DNA of 64,000 nt from Bacillus sp. es.034 (GTDB lineage: Bacteria > Bacillota > Bacilli > Bacillales > Bacillaceae_B): NCBI RefSeq assembly GCF_002563655.1, contig NZ_PDIY01000001.1, positions 4,270,501 to 4,334,500 on the forward strand, given 5' to 3'. A program made the position numbers and the translations under genes. Positions 25,033-34,164 of this stretch are shown one piece after another; position 1 is the first letter of the stretch; each line of letters opens with the position of its first letter. Under the pieces are notes generated by a model, which saw nothing but the letters and a program-made list of their open reading frames with translations, searched no databases and had not been told where the DNA came from.

Positions 25033-27132
25033 ATGGTATTGGATAAAAGACGTGCACACTTATTATCCATCATTCAACATTCGCCTGACCCGATCCCGAC
25101 GAAGGAGCTTGTCGCCAGGATGAACCTGTCTCAGCGGACCATTTATTACGATCTTGATCAGATCAACAGCTGGCTGAAGACGGAAGGGTTGGAACCGATT
25201 GAAAGTCAGCATGGGAAGGGGTTGTACTTGCCCCCTGATTCGAAATCGAAGTTGATGGTTTCGAAGGATCAGAGTTTTGAAGATTGGCAGTATCAGTTAT
25301 CAAAAGAAGAGCGCGAAGTCCTCATTAAAGCATCCATCCTGTTGGAAGAACAAGATGCGTCGATGCAGCGGTTCATGGATCTGACGAGCATGAGCCGGGG
25401 GACGATCGCGAAGGTGATTAAAGACATCAAGAAGGAATTTCACGAAGCAGGTTTGCATTTGTACTATAAAAAAGGATCGGGTTACCGGCTGAGTGGTCCC
25501 GAGGAGGCAAAGCGGACGATGCTTTCCACGATTCTCGCCACCATCTTTTCCCACCACGATTGGCAGAATGTCCGGAATGAGGTTCACAGGATGATCCAGC
25601 CGGAAGCCGATACGTGGTCACAGGAAACGGAGCAAAGGCGCCTGGTGAGGGAAATTCTATATGAAGCGGAAAAGGAATTGGGATTGACGCTGACGGATGA
25701 AATGGTTGAGATTCTGTCCCTGCAGATCCTGATGATCATGAAGCGGATCGAATGGCACAAGTACATTTCGGTCCCGGAAGAAGAGAAAGAAGTCCTGAAG
25801 CAGACAGAAGCCTACAGGGCAGCCCTTCATATCACCAATAAGCTTGACGTCACTTTCCCGGATGATGAGGTTTGTTTCATTACGATGAACCTGCTCGGAT
25901 CCAAGGTCCAGCAGGATAACTTCAACCGCTATACGGAACAGGAATTATCCGGGCTGAAGGAAGTCGTTCAACGGATGATCCATGATTTCCAGCTTTACTC
26001 CTGTGTTGTATTCGACGATAAAAAGGGACTCGAGGAAAATCTAATTTCCCATATTAAGCCGACGTTTTACCGGCTCAAGTACGGGCTCTCGATCGCGAAC
26101 GATCTGTCTGACAGCATTCAAACGACGTACCCGGATATCTTTCACCTGACGAAGCGGGTCATGAAGCACCTGGAACTGTATGTCGGAAAGTCTGTACCGG
26201 ATGAAGAAGCGGCTTATATCACCCTGCATTTCGGTGGGTGGTTGACGAAAGAGCAGAAGAAGGTCGAGACGAAGTTCAAGGCACTCATCGTGTGTGAAAA
26301 TGGGATCGGGACTTCGAACATGCTCAGGACACAGCTCGAGAATCTGATTGCCGGGCTCAGTGTCATCACGACACTCTCCATGAGGGACTATCGAACGAAC
26401 GAGTACGAAGCGGACATTATTTTTTCCACCAATTATATAAAAGAAAAAGACATTCCCGTCATCCACGTGCCCGCCATACTCACGAACTCGGAAAAGGAAC
26501 GGGTCATGCAGCGGATGAACGAGCTTTTCGACTCGAAGCCGACCGAAAAGAACCGGACCGACCTTCTGATGGATGTGATCAAGCGTCATGCCACCATCCA
26601 TGAAGAGGACGCATTAAAAAGAGAACTGGTCCAACTTTTAGAACAAACTACTCCCACGATAAAGGAGCTCAGAAAGCCTATGCTTAATGAATTACTGACA
26701 GAACAGACGATCCAGCTGAAAGAACGTGTCTCAAGTTGGGAGGAAGCCATCAAGGTGGCGAGTGAGCCCCTTGTCGAACAGCAATCGATTCGACCGGATT
26801 ATGTGGAAGCAATGATCACGAACGTAAAGGAATTGGGTCCTTACATCGTCATCGCACCGAATATCGCGATCCCCCACGCACGTCCTGAAACAGGCGTCGA
26901 ACAGCTGGGGATGAGCTTCCTGCGACTCGAGGAACCGGTTTATTTTTCCGAAAAAGAAAAGCACCGCGCCCAGCTTATCATCGTGCTTGCAGCAATCGAT
27001 AATCAAACGCACTTAAAGGCACTGGCACAGCTTACAGAACTATTATCAAATGAAGGCAATGTAGAAAAGTTGATCGCAGCAAGTGATCAAAAAACCGTCA
27101 TCGAATTAATCAACCAAACAGTAGAAGTATAA
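25033..27132 (+). CDS. PRD-containing activator/antiterminator with EIIB and EIIA domains
   Basis: A 699-residue MtlR/LicR-type regulator. Domains: N-terminal HTHs (1-160, RMNLSQRTIYYDLDQINSWL), two PRDs (about 180-395), an EIIB-like domain (about 415-500) with phosphorylatable Cys in VCENGIGTSNM, and a C-terminal EIIA-Mtl/Fru-like domain (about 555-695) with active His in NIAIPHARPE. Activity should be set by HPr- and EII-dependent phosphorylation. It heads an operon with ascorbate-type EIIB and EIIC. No free EIIA is encoded, so its own EIIA domain might also serve transport. Confidence 0.85.
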   Translation: MVLDKRRAHLLSIIQHSPDPIPTKELVARMNLSQRTIYYDLDQINSWLKTEGLEPIESQHGKGLYLPPDSKSKLMVSKDQSFEDWQYQLSKEEREVLIKASILLEEQDASMQRFMDLTSMSRGTIAKVIKDIKKEFHEAGLHLYYKKGSGYRLSGPEEAKRTMLSTILATIFSHHDWQNVRNEVHRMIQPEADTWSQETEQRRLVREILYEAEKELGLTLTDEMVEILSLQILMIMKRIEWHKYISVPEEEKEVLKQTEAYRAALHITNKLDVTFPDDEVCFITMNLLGSKVQQDNFNRYTEQELSGLKEVVQRMIHDFQLYSCVVFDDKKGLEENLISHIKPTFYRLKYGLSIANDLSDSIQTTYPDIFHLTKRVMKHLELYVGKSVPDEEAAYITLHFGGWLTKEQKKVETKFKALIVCENGIGTSNMLRTQLENLIAGLSVITTLSMRDYRTNEYEADIIFSTNYIKEKDIPVIHVPAILTNSEKERVMQRMNELFDSKPTEKNRTDLLMDVIKRHATIHEEDALKRELVQLLEQTTPTIKELRKPMLNELLTEQTIQLKERVSSWEEAIKVASEPLVEQQSIRPDYVEAMITNVKELGPYIVIAPNIAIPHARPETGVEQLGMSFLRLEEPVYFSEKEKHRAQLIIVLAAIDNQTHLKALAQLTELLSNEGNVEKLIAASDQKTVIELINQTVEV

Positions 27133-27151
27133 ATTTGAGGAGGAAATGAAA

Positions 27152-27418
27152 ATGAAAAAAGTATTAGTGGTATGTGGAAACGGATTAGGAAGCAGCATGA
27201 TCGTAGAAATGAACGTAAAGGCAGCACTGAAGGATATGGGAAAAGAAGCAGACGTATCCCACACGGATCTGACAACAGCAAAAACGGAACAAGCAGACCT
27301 TTTCCTGGGCTCTGAAGATATCGTCGAAAGCCTGGAAGACGGCCGCAAGAATGTTGTGAAGTTAAGAAACCTGATGGATAAGAACGAACTTCGCGCAGCA
27401 TTGGAACAAAATATCTAG
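27152..27418 (+). CDS. ulaB: PTS EIIB, ascorbate (SgaB/UlaB) type
   Basis: An 88-residue EIIB. The phosphorylation loop VVCGNGLGSSMIVEM has the conserved Cys. The ATG at 27152 is chosen because GAGGAGG is eight bases upstream; the ATG at 27146 is too close. It passes phosphate from an EIIA to the sugar carried by the adjacent EIIC. Confidence 0.82.
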   Translation: MKKVLVVCGNGLGSSMIVEMNVKAALKDMGKEADVSHTDLTTAKTEQADLFLGSEDIVESLEDGRKNVVKLRNLMDKNELRAALEQNI

Positions 27419-27448
27419 TCCACTTTTAAAAAGGAAGGAGCGATACAA

Positions 27449-28819
27449 ATGATTGATATCATAATGAAGGATATACTCGGTACACCTGCAATCCTTGTCG
27501 GTCTATTCGCCTTAATCGGGCTCCTTATTCAACGGAAGAATTCAGGGGATGTCGTGTCTGGAACCCTCAAAACGGTCATGGGCTTCGTCATCCTCGGGGC
27601 GGGTGCGAATGTACTCGTCCAGTCCCTTGAGCAATTCAGCAGCATGTTCAATCATGCGTTCGAAGTCGACGGGGTCATCCCGAACAACGAAGCGATCGTG
27701 GCTCTTGCACAGGAAAGCTTCGGTACGGAAACCGCGATGATCATGCTGTTCGGTATGGTGGTCAATATTCTGATTGCACGATTCAGTCCTTTTAAATACA
27801 TCTTTTTAACCGGACATCATACCATGTTCATGGCCTGCATGATCGCGGTCATCCTGACCACCGGAGGATTCACGGGAGTACCGTTGATCGTTCTCGGTTC
27901 GATCATCCTTGGGGCATTGATGGTCCTGTCACCTGCCATGCTTCAGCCATTCACCCGGAAAGTCACGGGTTCCGATGACTTTGCCGTCGGTCACTTCGGT
28001 TCCATCGGGTATTTGGTGTCAGCGATGGTCGGGAAAGCAGTTGGAAAAGGAAGCAAATCGACAGAAGAAATCAAGGTGCCAAAATCACTTGGATTCCTGC
28101 GCGATACATCCGTTTCCGTTTCCCTGACGATGGTCATCCTGTTCTTCGTCGTAGCAGGCGCAGCAGGCCCCTCTTTCGTCGAAGGAGAATTAAGCGGCGG
28201 ACAGAACTTCCTGGTCTTCGCCTTTATGCAGGGGATTACGTTTGCCGTCGGAGTGTACATCATCTTAGCAGGGGTGCGGATGCTCCTTGGTGAAATCGTT
28301 CCTGCCTTCAAAGGGATCGCGGACAAAATTGTCCCGAATGCCAAACCGGCCCTTGATTGCCCGGCCATCTTCCCATTCGCTGGGAACGCCGTCATCATCG
28401 GATTTCTATTCAGCTTCATCGCCGGACTAGTGAGCATGCTTTTCCTTCCACTCCTGGGATTGAAGGTCATCGTTCCGGGACTTGTCCCTCACTTCTTCAC
28501 GGGGGCAGCAGCCGGAGTATTCGGTAATGCCACGGGCGGACGCCGCGGTGCCGTCATCGGCTCCATGGCGAACGGGGTCATGATCAGCTTCCTGCCGGCC
28601 CTGCTATTACCGGTATTAAGCTCACTCGGATTCCAGGGAACCACGTTTGGAGATGCAGACTTCGGTTTAGTCGGTATCGTGCTTGGTAACCTTGTGAAAT
28701 TGATCGAATCCAATATGATGGTATTTGTATCCATCATTGTTCTTCTGGCCATCCTGTTCTTTATCAGCTTTAAGAGTAAAGGGACTGGTGAGAAGAAGGA
28801 AGAAACGGAAGTAGCGTAA
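27449..28819 (+). CDS. ulaA: PTS EIIC, ascorbate (SgaT/UlaA) family
   Basis: A 456-residue membrane EIIC with about 11 helices. It has the UlaA features VLVGLFALIGLLIQRK, FLTGHHTMFMACM, and FTGAAAGVFGNATGGRRGAV. UlaA transports L-ascorbate or a related acid sugar, releasing the 6-phosphate inside. No ulaG, ulaD, ulaE or ulaF catabolic genes follow; a terminator comes directly after, so the true substrate and its catabolism lie elsewhere. Confidence 0.85.
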   Translation: MIDIIMKDILGTPAILVGLFALIGLLIQRKNSGDVVSGTLKTVMGFVILGAGANVLVQSLEQFSSMFNHAFEVDGVIPNNEAIVALAQESFGTETAMIMLFGMVVNILIARFSPFKYIFLTGHHTMFMACMIAVILTTGGFTGVPLIVLGSIILGALMVLSPAMLQPFTRKVTGSDDFAVGHFGSIGYLVSAMVGKAVGKGSKSTEEIKVPKSLGFLRDTSVSVSLTMVILFFVVAGAAGPSFVEGELSGGQNFLVFAFMQGITFAVGVYIILAGVRMLLGEIVPAFKGIADKIVPNAKPALDCPAIFPFAGNAVIIGFLFSFIAGLVSMLFLPLLGLKVIVPGLVPHFFTGAAAGVFGNATGGRRGAVIGSMANGVMISFLPALLLPVLSSLGFQGTTFGDADFGLVGIVLGNLVKLIESNMMVFVSIIVLLAILFFISFKSKGTGEKKEETEVA

Positions 28820-28823
28820 GATG

Positions 28824-28867
28824 AAAGTAGCCACCCTCTGTGTATGTGGAGGGTGGCTACTTTTTTG
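28824..28867 (+). terminator. Terminator of the PTS operon
   Basis: GTAGCCACCCTC pairs with GAGGGTGGCTAC around a 10-base loop and is followed by TTTTTTG. Confidence 0.9.
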
Positions 28868-28914
28868 TTTCATCTTCTATTGCGATGCAGATGGGGACAG
28901 GCTACATGATGCAG

Positions 28915-29913
28915 TTAATACATATCCTTCTGAGTAAAATTCCAAAACGCTATGGCAAGGCAAGCGACGGTCCATACTGCAAGTACTGTCAATGAAAACG
29001 GCAGTGACATCCCTTCGATTGGAGGAGCTTGACCTTCTAAGTAATTGATCAGATCAAAATTCAAGTTCACCAAATACTTTGAGCTCGTCCAGCTTGAACC
29101 GACAGAAGATAAGAGGGTGCCTGCAATCAACACAGCCATCATCGCCCCGATACCAGTTGCTGTATTTTTTACAAGCACTGAAATCATCAGGCTTATGGTA
29201 GCAACAGTCGCTGTAACGACCCATGCAAGACCCGCTGACATCAGCAAGTATTCCCACATCGGCAGGGTGTGGATATATGCTGTCGAAAATTCACCTGATG
29301 GAGAAACTTGAAAGCCCGTCAGAATAGGTGCCGTCCATCCATCATATCCGAGGACAATCCCTGAAATCCCATAGCAGACAACTACAGTAGCTGCCATCAG
29401 CATCGACGTATACAGCAAAACCGTCAGCCATTTGGCCATCAGGATCTTCCATCGTTTGACCGGTCGGGATAATAATGTCTTGATGGTCCCATCATTGTAT
29501 TCCCCACTCACAACATCAGCCATAATGATAATGATGAGTAAAGGCAGGACCAGAGTGAGTCCCTGTGAGAAAAAAATGCGGATGAATGTAGGTGCTCCAG
29601 GGTAGTTCGGGTTGATGGCGTTGTCCAAGTAGTATTGCTTTTGCTTCAAATCCAATTCAAGGAATTGTCTGGCCTCATCCTGGATCCCACTGGATGCCAG
29701 CCGGTTTTGCCGATCGACGATCTCCTGCTGCAGATCCACTCGCCAGTCCAGCGTACCCTGCTTTTCAATCTTCTCTTGTATCTCCCGGTATTGTGCATAT
29801 GTAAACATAGAGACTAGAACGATTAATATAGCGACAACAACCATAAAGCGTTTTTTGGAAGCCATTTTCATGACTTCATTCTGAATCAGGCCAATCATAT
29901 TTGGATTAGACAA
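28915..29913 (-). CDS. ABC-2-type transporter permease
   Basis: A 332-residue membrane protein. The first helix is near residue 23; a large external loop (about 45-110) is rich in Gln/Glu; five more helices follow. The segment ADVVSGEYNDGTIKTLLSRPVKR is a hallmark of ABC-2 permeases. Its start overlaps the ATPase gene by eight bases. It forms an exporter with that ATPase; substrate unknown. Confidence 0.8.
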   Translation of the reverse strand: MSNPNMIGLIQNEVMKMASKKRFMVVVAILIVLVSMFTYAQYREIQEKIEKQGTLDWRVDLQQEIVDRQNRLASSGIQDEARQFLELDLKQKQYYLDNAINPNYPGAPTFIRIFFSQGLTLVLPLLIIIIMADVVSGEYNDGTIKTLLSRPVKRWKILMAKWLTVLLYTSMLMAATVVVCYGISGIVLGYDGWTAPILTGFQVSPSGEFSTAYIHTLPMWEYLLMSAGLAWVVTATVATISLMISVLVKNTATGIGAMMAVLIAGTLLSSVGSSWTSSKYLVNLNFDLINYLEGQAPPIEGMSLPFSLTVLAVWTVACLAIAFWNFTQKDMY

Positions 29914-30832
29914 TATGATCGCCCCCTGTCAAACCTATAAATAAGTCCTCCAATGTCTGGACCTTCCTTTCAATTGTCCATACCTCAATTCCCGCCTGTA
30001 GTAAAGATTCATTCAGGATCGACGTTTTGCTTTCATCCATAAGAGTATGGATCGTATGATCATCGTACAGTTCTGCGGATTGGACATGTGGCGATGCTTT
30101 AAAGATATCAAGTGCACGAAAAGCATCATTGACTCTCCAGTCCACACCTGATGACAATGCATCCACTAAATCACTTACCTTGCCTATCTTCACGATTTTC
30201 CCGCGGCTCATAATCGCCACTCGATTGGCAAGCATTTCGATTTCACTTAATATATGACTGGAGACAAGAACGGAAAGACCCGTTTCGTCGACCAGCTTCC
30301 TGATAAATGTACGAAGATCCTTGATTCCCATTGGATCCAATCCATTCGTAGGTTCATCCAATATAAGCACATCGGGCCTGCCTAACAATGCTTGTGCAAT
30401 CCCGAGCCTCTGACGCATGCCCAGTGAATAGGTCTGTACCTGGTCATCAATTCGTGCCGTCAGATCAACCAGATCAATGACCTCCTGTATTCGGTCACTG
30501 TCCACCCCAGGCAGCATCCGTGAGAATAGTTGAAGGTTTTCCCGACCGCTTAAATACTTATATAACTCTGGATTTTCTACGATCGAACCTAGACGCTGCA
30601 TCGCCTGTACAAATTGCTTCCTCACATCAAATTCACAGATTTTGATGACTCCCGACGTCGGTTTGATCAGACCGACGAGCATCCGGATCGTAGTTGTTTT
30701 CCCAGCACCATTGGGACCAAGGAACCCAAATACTTCTCCTGGATAGATGTCAAATGATAGATTATCAATAATCGTCTTTTTCCCAATTACTTTCGTTACA
30801 TTTTTCAATTGAACGGTTGGCTTTATGCTCAT
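29906..30832 (-). CDS. ABC transporter ATP-binding protein
   Basis: A 308-residue ABC ATPase. Walker A GPNGAGKTT (residues 40-48), signature SLGMRQRLGIAQALL and Walker B VLILDEPTNGLDP are intact, and a ~90-residue C-terminal extension resembles drug or lantibiotic exporters of the ABC-2 type. It is partnered with the overlapping permease. The divergent SGNH hydrolase gene is a frequent neighbour of such pairs. Confidence 0.85.
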   Translation of the reverse strand: MSIKPTVQLKNVTKVIGKKTIIDNLSFDIYPGEVFGFLGPNGAGKTTTIRMLVGLIKPTSGVIKICEFDVRKQFVQAMQRLGSIVENPELYKYLSGRENLQLFSRMLPGVDSDRIQEVIDLVDLTARIDDQVQTYSLGMRQRLGIAQALLGRPDVLILDEPTNGLDPMGIKDLRTFIRKLVDETGLSVLVSSHILSEIEMLANRVAIMSRGKIVKIGKVSDLVDALSSGVDWRVNDAFRALDIFKASPHVQSAELYDDHTIHTLMDESKTSILNESLLQAGIEVWTIERKVQTLEDLFIGLTGGDHIV

Positions 30833-30938
30833 ATCATCACCCTACATCCATTCTAACCAACTATTTTCTCAATTGCTCTTATAAATACTCAGCCGTAGTA
30901 AAAGTTGGTACAATCATAATAGAAGGAGAGATTAAGAG

Positions 30939-31709
30939 ATGAAAAAATGGATGTGGCAACTATTTATCACCCTTTCCCTTGCACTGACCGTTCTATTTGG
31001 ATATGGATTTGCAAGAGCCTATTCGGATATCGCCAACCCTCCCCAAGAGAAGATAGCAGCAGAATCAGACGAAGCTCCCGCTACTCCTGGAGAAACGTAT
31101 ATTGCACTTGGCGACTCATTGACAAGAGGGGTAGGATCTTCAAAAGGAGAAGGTTTTGTCCCGCTGGTTGGAGATTCACTTAAAGAAACCAACACGGTGG
31201 AGCGGTACCAAAACTTAGGAATACGGGGTGCCAGGATTGAAGATTTACTGGCCCAGCTAGAACAAAAGGATGTCAAGCGGTCTCTTAAGGACGCCAAAAT
31301 CATTTCCATCACGATTGGGGGAAACAATCTCTTTAATTCTGGTGAGATTTTAAACAATTATTCAGAAGCTACCGCCCTTGCCATTCTGAAAACCGAAACT
31401 CCTAACCTGGAAAAAACGTTTGAAACCATTCGTGATATAAATAAGGACGCCGTCATCCTCTATATGGGACTGTATAATCCCTTTAAAGAATTACCAGACG
31501 GGGATTCCTTTGACTCTGTCATTCAAAAATGGAATGAATCCGCCCGAACATTTGGCTTAACATACGACGTTCAAGTGGTGGATACCTTCAATTTGGTAAC
31601 CGATGCCAAACGCGATCTTTCAAGTGACAACTTCCATCCAAATGATGCTACTTATCAGGAAATAGCTGAAAGCCTATCACTGGTTATTGAAAAAAACGTT
31701 ATAGAATGA
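30939..31709 (+). CDS. Secreted or membrane-anchored SGNH/GDSL hydrolase
   Basis: A 256-residue protein. A hydrophobic N-terminal segment (about 7-27) is followed by the SGNH domain: block I ALGDSLTRG (catalytic Ser), block III TIGGNN, and block V SDNFHPND (catalytic Asp/His). It acts outside the membrane as an esterase or lipase on an unknown ester, possibly an envelope component. It is divergent from the ABC-2 pair. Confidence 0.82.
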   Translation: MKKWMWQLFITLSLALTVLFGYGFARAYSDIANPPQEKIAAESDEAPATPGETYIALGDSLTRGVGSSKGEGFVPLVGDSLKETNTVERYQNLGIRGARIEDLLAQLEQKDVKRSLKDAKIISITIGGNNLFNSGEILNNYSEATALAILKTETPNLEKTFETIRDINKDAVILYMGLYNPFKELPDGDSFDSVIQKWNESARTFGLTYDVQVVDTFNLVTDAKRDLSSDNFHPNDATYQEIAESLSLVIEKNVIE

Positions 31710-31775
31710 TTGCAGAAAAGGTGAATTCGTAGTCCGCTTTAAGGAGAGATTTAGAGTTACCTTTTTTTTTTCATT

Positions 31776-31826
31776 AAAGCCATGGGGACAGGTTCCGTGG
31801 CTTTTTTTTGCCAAGGAACTGTCCCC
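31776..31826 (+). repeat. REP-like element with nested alternative hairpins (copy A)
   Basis: AAAGCCA (31776) pairs with TGGCTTT (31798-31804) followed by T8, a good terminator for the SGNH gene. The same loop carries GGGGACAGGTTCC (31784-31796), which pairs instead with GGAACTGTCCCC (31815-31826). The two stems exclude each other. The same design recurs at 33287 and, simplified, at 59303. Confidence 0.75.
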
Positions 31827-32132
31827 ATTAGGATTCGAATAATGCAGAATCAGCCATCCGCGTTTGTTGCGGTTGGCTGTTTTTTCGTTACGAGCTTAGG
31901 GGGTTGCTCGGAGTTGTATTCCGTAAAAACCATTTTCTAAATGACGATTTTGGTGTAATCTAGTTCATGTGCCTTTTTTGTAAAATTCTTACTTATTTTG
32001 CCTTGCATCTATTGTTGAGGTCTGTAAGCAGTCAAAGCAAATAAAAAAAGAAAATAAACTGTAACGAATGAACATTTTTTTGGAGAAATAGATGATTAGA
32101 CTTTTAAAAACAGATCGGAAAGGAGGTTACAT
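31827..32132. other. Gene-free stretch before the ECF sigma gene
   Basis: It holds a second terminator (next entry) and an AT-rich region. A TGTAAC hexamer near 32060 resembles the -35 of ECF promoters, but no matching CGTC-type -10 is seen at the right distance. Nothing else is recognised. Confidence 0.35.
31850..31886 (+). terminator. Second terminator downstream of the SGNH gene
   Basis: AGCCATCCGC (31852-31861) pairs with GCGGTTGGCT (31869-31878) with one mismatch, followed by GTTTTTTCG. Confidence 0.75.
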
Positions 32133-32630
32133 GTGGATAAAGAGAGTGTTTATCAAGAATACGCAGACTTTATTTTCAGATATTTAGTAACCCTGACACA
32201 CGATCCTCAATCTGCCGAAGAGTTGACTCAAGAGACATTTTATCAGGCCATTAAGTCCATCAATCATTTTCATGATAACGGAAAAGCTAAATTTTCAACG
32301 TGGCTGTGTTCAATCGCTAAAAATGTTTGGCTACAAGAATTAAATCGTGAAAGAAAGAAGCACCGGTTAGTGGAATCACTAGGCAATGAACCTGCTCCCA
32401 TTAACAGTTTGGAAGAACAATATATTCAAAATGAAGACAAAATCCTCTTTTTCAAACAGGCTCAACAACTTAGCGAGAAAAAACGTGAACTTCTCTATCT
32501 CAGGTTATTAGGAGATTTATCTTTCAAAGAGATTGGCTCGATTTTGGGAGAAACAGAAAACTGGGCCAGAGTCACATTTTACCGTGCCAAACAACAAATA
32601 AGAAAGGGTGATAAAAAGTATGAATCATAA
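32133..32630 (+). CDS. ECF-type RNA polymerase sigma factor
   Basis: A 165-residue ECF factor starting at GTG 32133 with AGGAGG upstream. Region 2: FRYLVTLTHDPQSAEELTQE to FSTWLCSIAKNVWLQEL. Region 4: LSEKKRELLYLRLLGDLSFK to GETENWARVTFYRAKQQIRK. The anti-sigma gene overlaps its end. It probably directs an extracytoplasmic stress response and is held by the anti-sigma factor; the target promoter is unknown. Confidence 0.88.
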   Translation: MDKESVYQEYADFIFRYLVTLTHDPQSAEELTQETFYQAIKSINHFHDNGKAKFSTWLCSIAKNVWLQELNRERKKHRLVESLGNEPAPINSLEEQYIQNEDKILFFKQAQQLSEKKRELLYLRLLGDLSFKEIGSILGETENWARVTFYRAKQQIRKGDKKYES

Positions 32631-33270
32631 TGTTTTTAAAGATTTAGTTCCGAGCTATATTGAACATTTAACAAGTGAAGAGACCAATAGTCAGATGGAA
32701 GTACATATGGAGCAGTGTAAAAACTGTCGAGAATACTTACAGGACATGCAAGAAGAATGGTTGTCGGAAAATGTACATGAACAGGCAAAAGAGGATAAAA
32801 ATATTGACTATTTAAAAAAGGTGCGATCTAACAACAGAAAGAAAATACTCACGATTGTCACTTCTCTGCTATCCCTTTTTCTCATTTTGATCCTTGGCTA
32901 TTACCTACTCTTCATCAGAATGTGGATAGCAGATACAAAAGATGTTGAAACAACCATTCAAAATCAAGGAAACACAGTTACTCTGTCATTTAAATCGAAA
33001 CAAGACAACCATCATCTGTTAATTAGAAAAGAACAGCTGAATCAAGAGTATACTGACTGGATGATTGTTTATGAGAAACGGGAAGATCTATCCACAAAGG
33101 AAAACCTGAAGGATGAGATTAACATCACCTATACTTTCCTGGATGAAAACACGTTACTACTGGATAATGGCAAAGAGAAAAAACTGACAGACGATGACAA
33201 AATATCCATCCAATATAAAAACAGCACGAAAGACATCTCATTAAAAGATTTATACCATCATGAAAATTAA
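32620..33270 (+). CDS. Anti-sigma factor with zinc-finger (zf-HC2) domain
   Basis: Starting at ATG 32620 (AAAGGGTGA upstream) the product has 216 residues. A cytoplasmic zf-HC2/ASD region carries HMEQCKNCREYL (His-x3-Cys-x2-Cys). One membrane helix follows (about 87-107), then a ~105-residue outer domain. This is the standard layout of a ZAS anti-sigma that holds its ECF factor until an envelope signal arrives. The start lies inside the sigma gene. Confidence 0.82.
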   Translation: MNHNVFKDLVPSYIEHLTSEETNSQMEVHMEQCKNCREYLQDMQEEWLSENVHEQAKEDKNIDYLKKVRSNNRKKILTIVTSLLSLFLILILGYYLLFIRMWIADTKDVETTIQNQGNTVTLSFKSKQDNHHLLIRKEQLNQEYTDWMIVYEKREDLSTKENLKDEINITYTFLDENTLLLDNGKEKKLTDDDKISIQYKNSTKDISLKDLYHHEN

Positions 33271-33286
33271 AGACAATAACATGCAT

Positions 33287-33350
33287 AAAGCCATGGGGAC
33301 AGGTTCCGTGGCTTTATTGTGTACCAAGGTACCTGTCCCCACGGCTTTTT
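33287..33350 (+). repeat. REP-like element with nested alternative hairpins (copy B)
   Basis: The same architecture as copy A: AAAGCCA/TGGCTTT encloses GGGGACAGGTTCC (33295-33307), which alternatively pairs with GGTACCTGTCCCC (33328-33340), then CGGCTTTTT. It directly follows the anti-sigma gene, so the sigma/anti-sigma pair is bracketed by the two copies. Confidence 0.75.
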
Positions 33351-33351
33351 A

Positions 33352-34092
33352 TTAAACTTGATGAACAATCTCCAATAGTCGCTTTGGATCTTCGGAAGAA
33401 ACCCTTTCTGACAATCTTGCTGCGGCGATGATTGGCGCCCATTGGAAAATTTCATCTTTGGACAGACCGCTTTTCTCACAATACAGGCGCATATACAATT
33501 CCGCCAGCTCCTCTGAGACCTGGGAATACAGGAGATAGCTCCGATAGACGTCAGCCCGTCTATCCCCTGCACTGGAATCAACCCAGTCGATGATGGTGAC
33601 GTTATTCTCTGACAGGATTAAGTTATATAAATGAAAATCTCCGTGGCAGAGCTTTTTTTCAAAGATCATGGAATCTAGTTTTTTCAGTAAACGAGTCTTT
33701 ACCCCATCTTCCAAATCAGGTGCAGATTCAATTTGGCGTCGCAGTTTTTCGGACATCGGTTCAATGGAATGAGCGTTGATCTGATGCATGCGCATTTGGA
33801 TATCTACAGACATGCCCATATAGTACTCCGCTTTTTCCATATGGTCAGTCAGGAGATCCCCTAGTGTTCTTCCTTTTATATGTTCCATGATGATGACCTG
33901 TTTTCCGTCCAAGTTTGTGACATCATAGATTTCAGGTACATGCAGCCCACATGAATGGGCATACTGCTGCTTTTTTGCTTCTTTTTGGGATTCCTCGACT
34001 GGTAGGGATTCGTTAAAGACTTTGTATATTTTATTTTTGTAGAGATAGACTTTGGCTGTGTTTCCGGTTGCAATGGGAGTTCCTATGATCAT
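33352..34092 (-). CDS. APH-family phosphotransferase
   Basis: A 246-residue kinase-fold protein; ATG at 34092 chosen for its AAGGGGCG. N-lobe GNTAKVYLYKNKIYKVF, hinge VIIMEHIKGRTLGDLL, catalytic loop CHGDFHLYNLI and metal motif IIDWVDSSAGDRRADVYRSY are intact. The substrate (antibiotic or metabolite) is not predictable. It converges on the REP element after the anti-sigma gene. Confidence 0.75.
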   Translation of the reverse strand: MIIGTPIATGNTAKVYLYKNKIYKVFNESLPVEESQKEAKKQQYAHSCGLHVPEIYDVTNLDGKQVIIMEHIKGRTLGDLLTDHMEKAEYYMGMSVDIQMRMHQINAHSIEPMSEKLRRQIESAPDLEDGVKTRLLKKLDSMIFEKKLCHGDFHLYNLILSENNVTIIDWVDSSAGDRRADVYRSYLLYSQVSEELAELYMRLYCEKSGLSKDEIFQWAPIIAAARLSERVSSEDPKRLLEIVHQV

Positions 34093-34129
34093 TGTGTTTC
34101 GCCCCTTATCCTCTAGCATCTTCTATAAT

Positions 34130-34160
34130 ATAAAGGAACTTCTTTATCAAAGAAGTCCCT
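34130..34160 (-). terminator. Terminator of the AAC(3) cluster
   Basis: On the minus strand GGACTTCTTT and AAAGAAGTTCC pair around GAT, followed by TTTATATT. Confidence 0.65.
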
Positions 34161-34164
34161 GGCT

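Noticed and set aside
26041..26601. 186-codon minus-strand open frame inside the PRD regulator
   Set aside because: Antisense shadow of a clearly assigned 699-residue regulator, without RBS or family match.
28888..28905. GGGGACAGG string near the ABC permease end
   Set aside because: Only half of the REP-like palindrome is present, so it was not annotated as an element.
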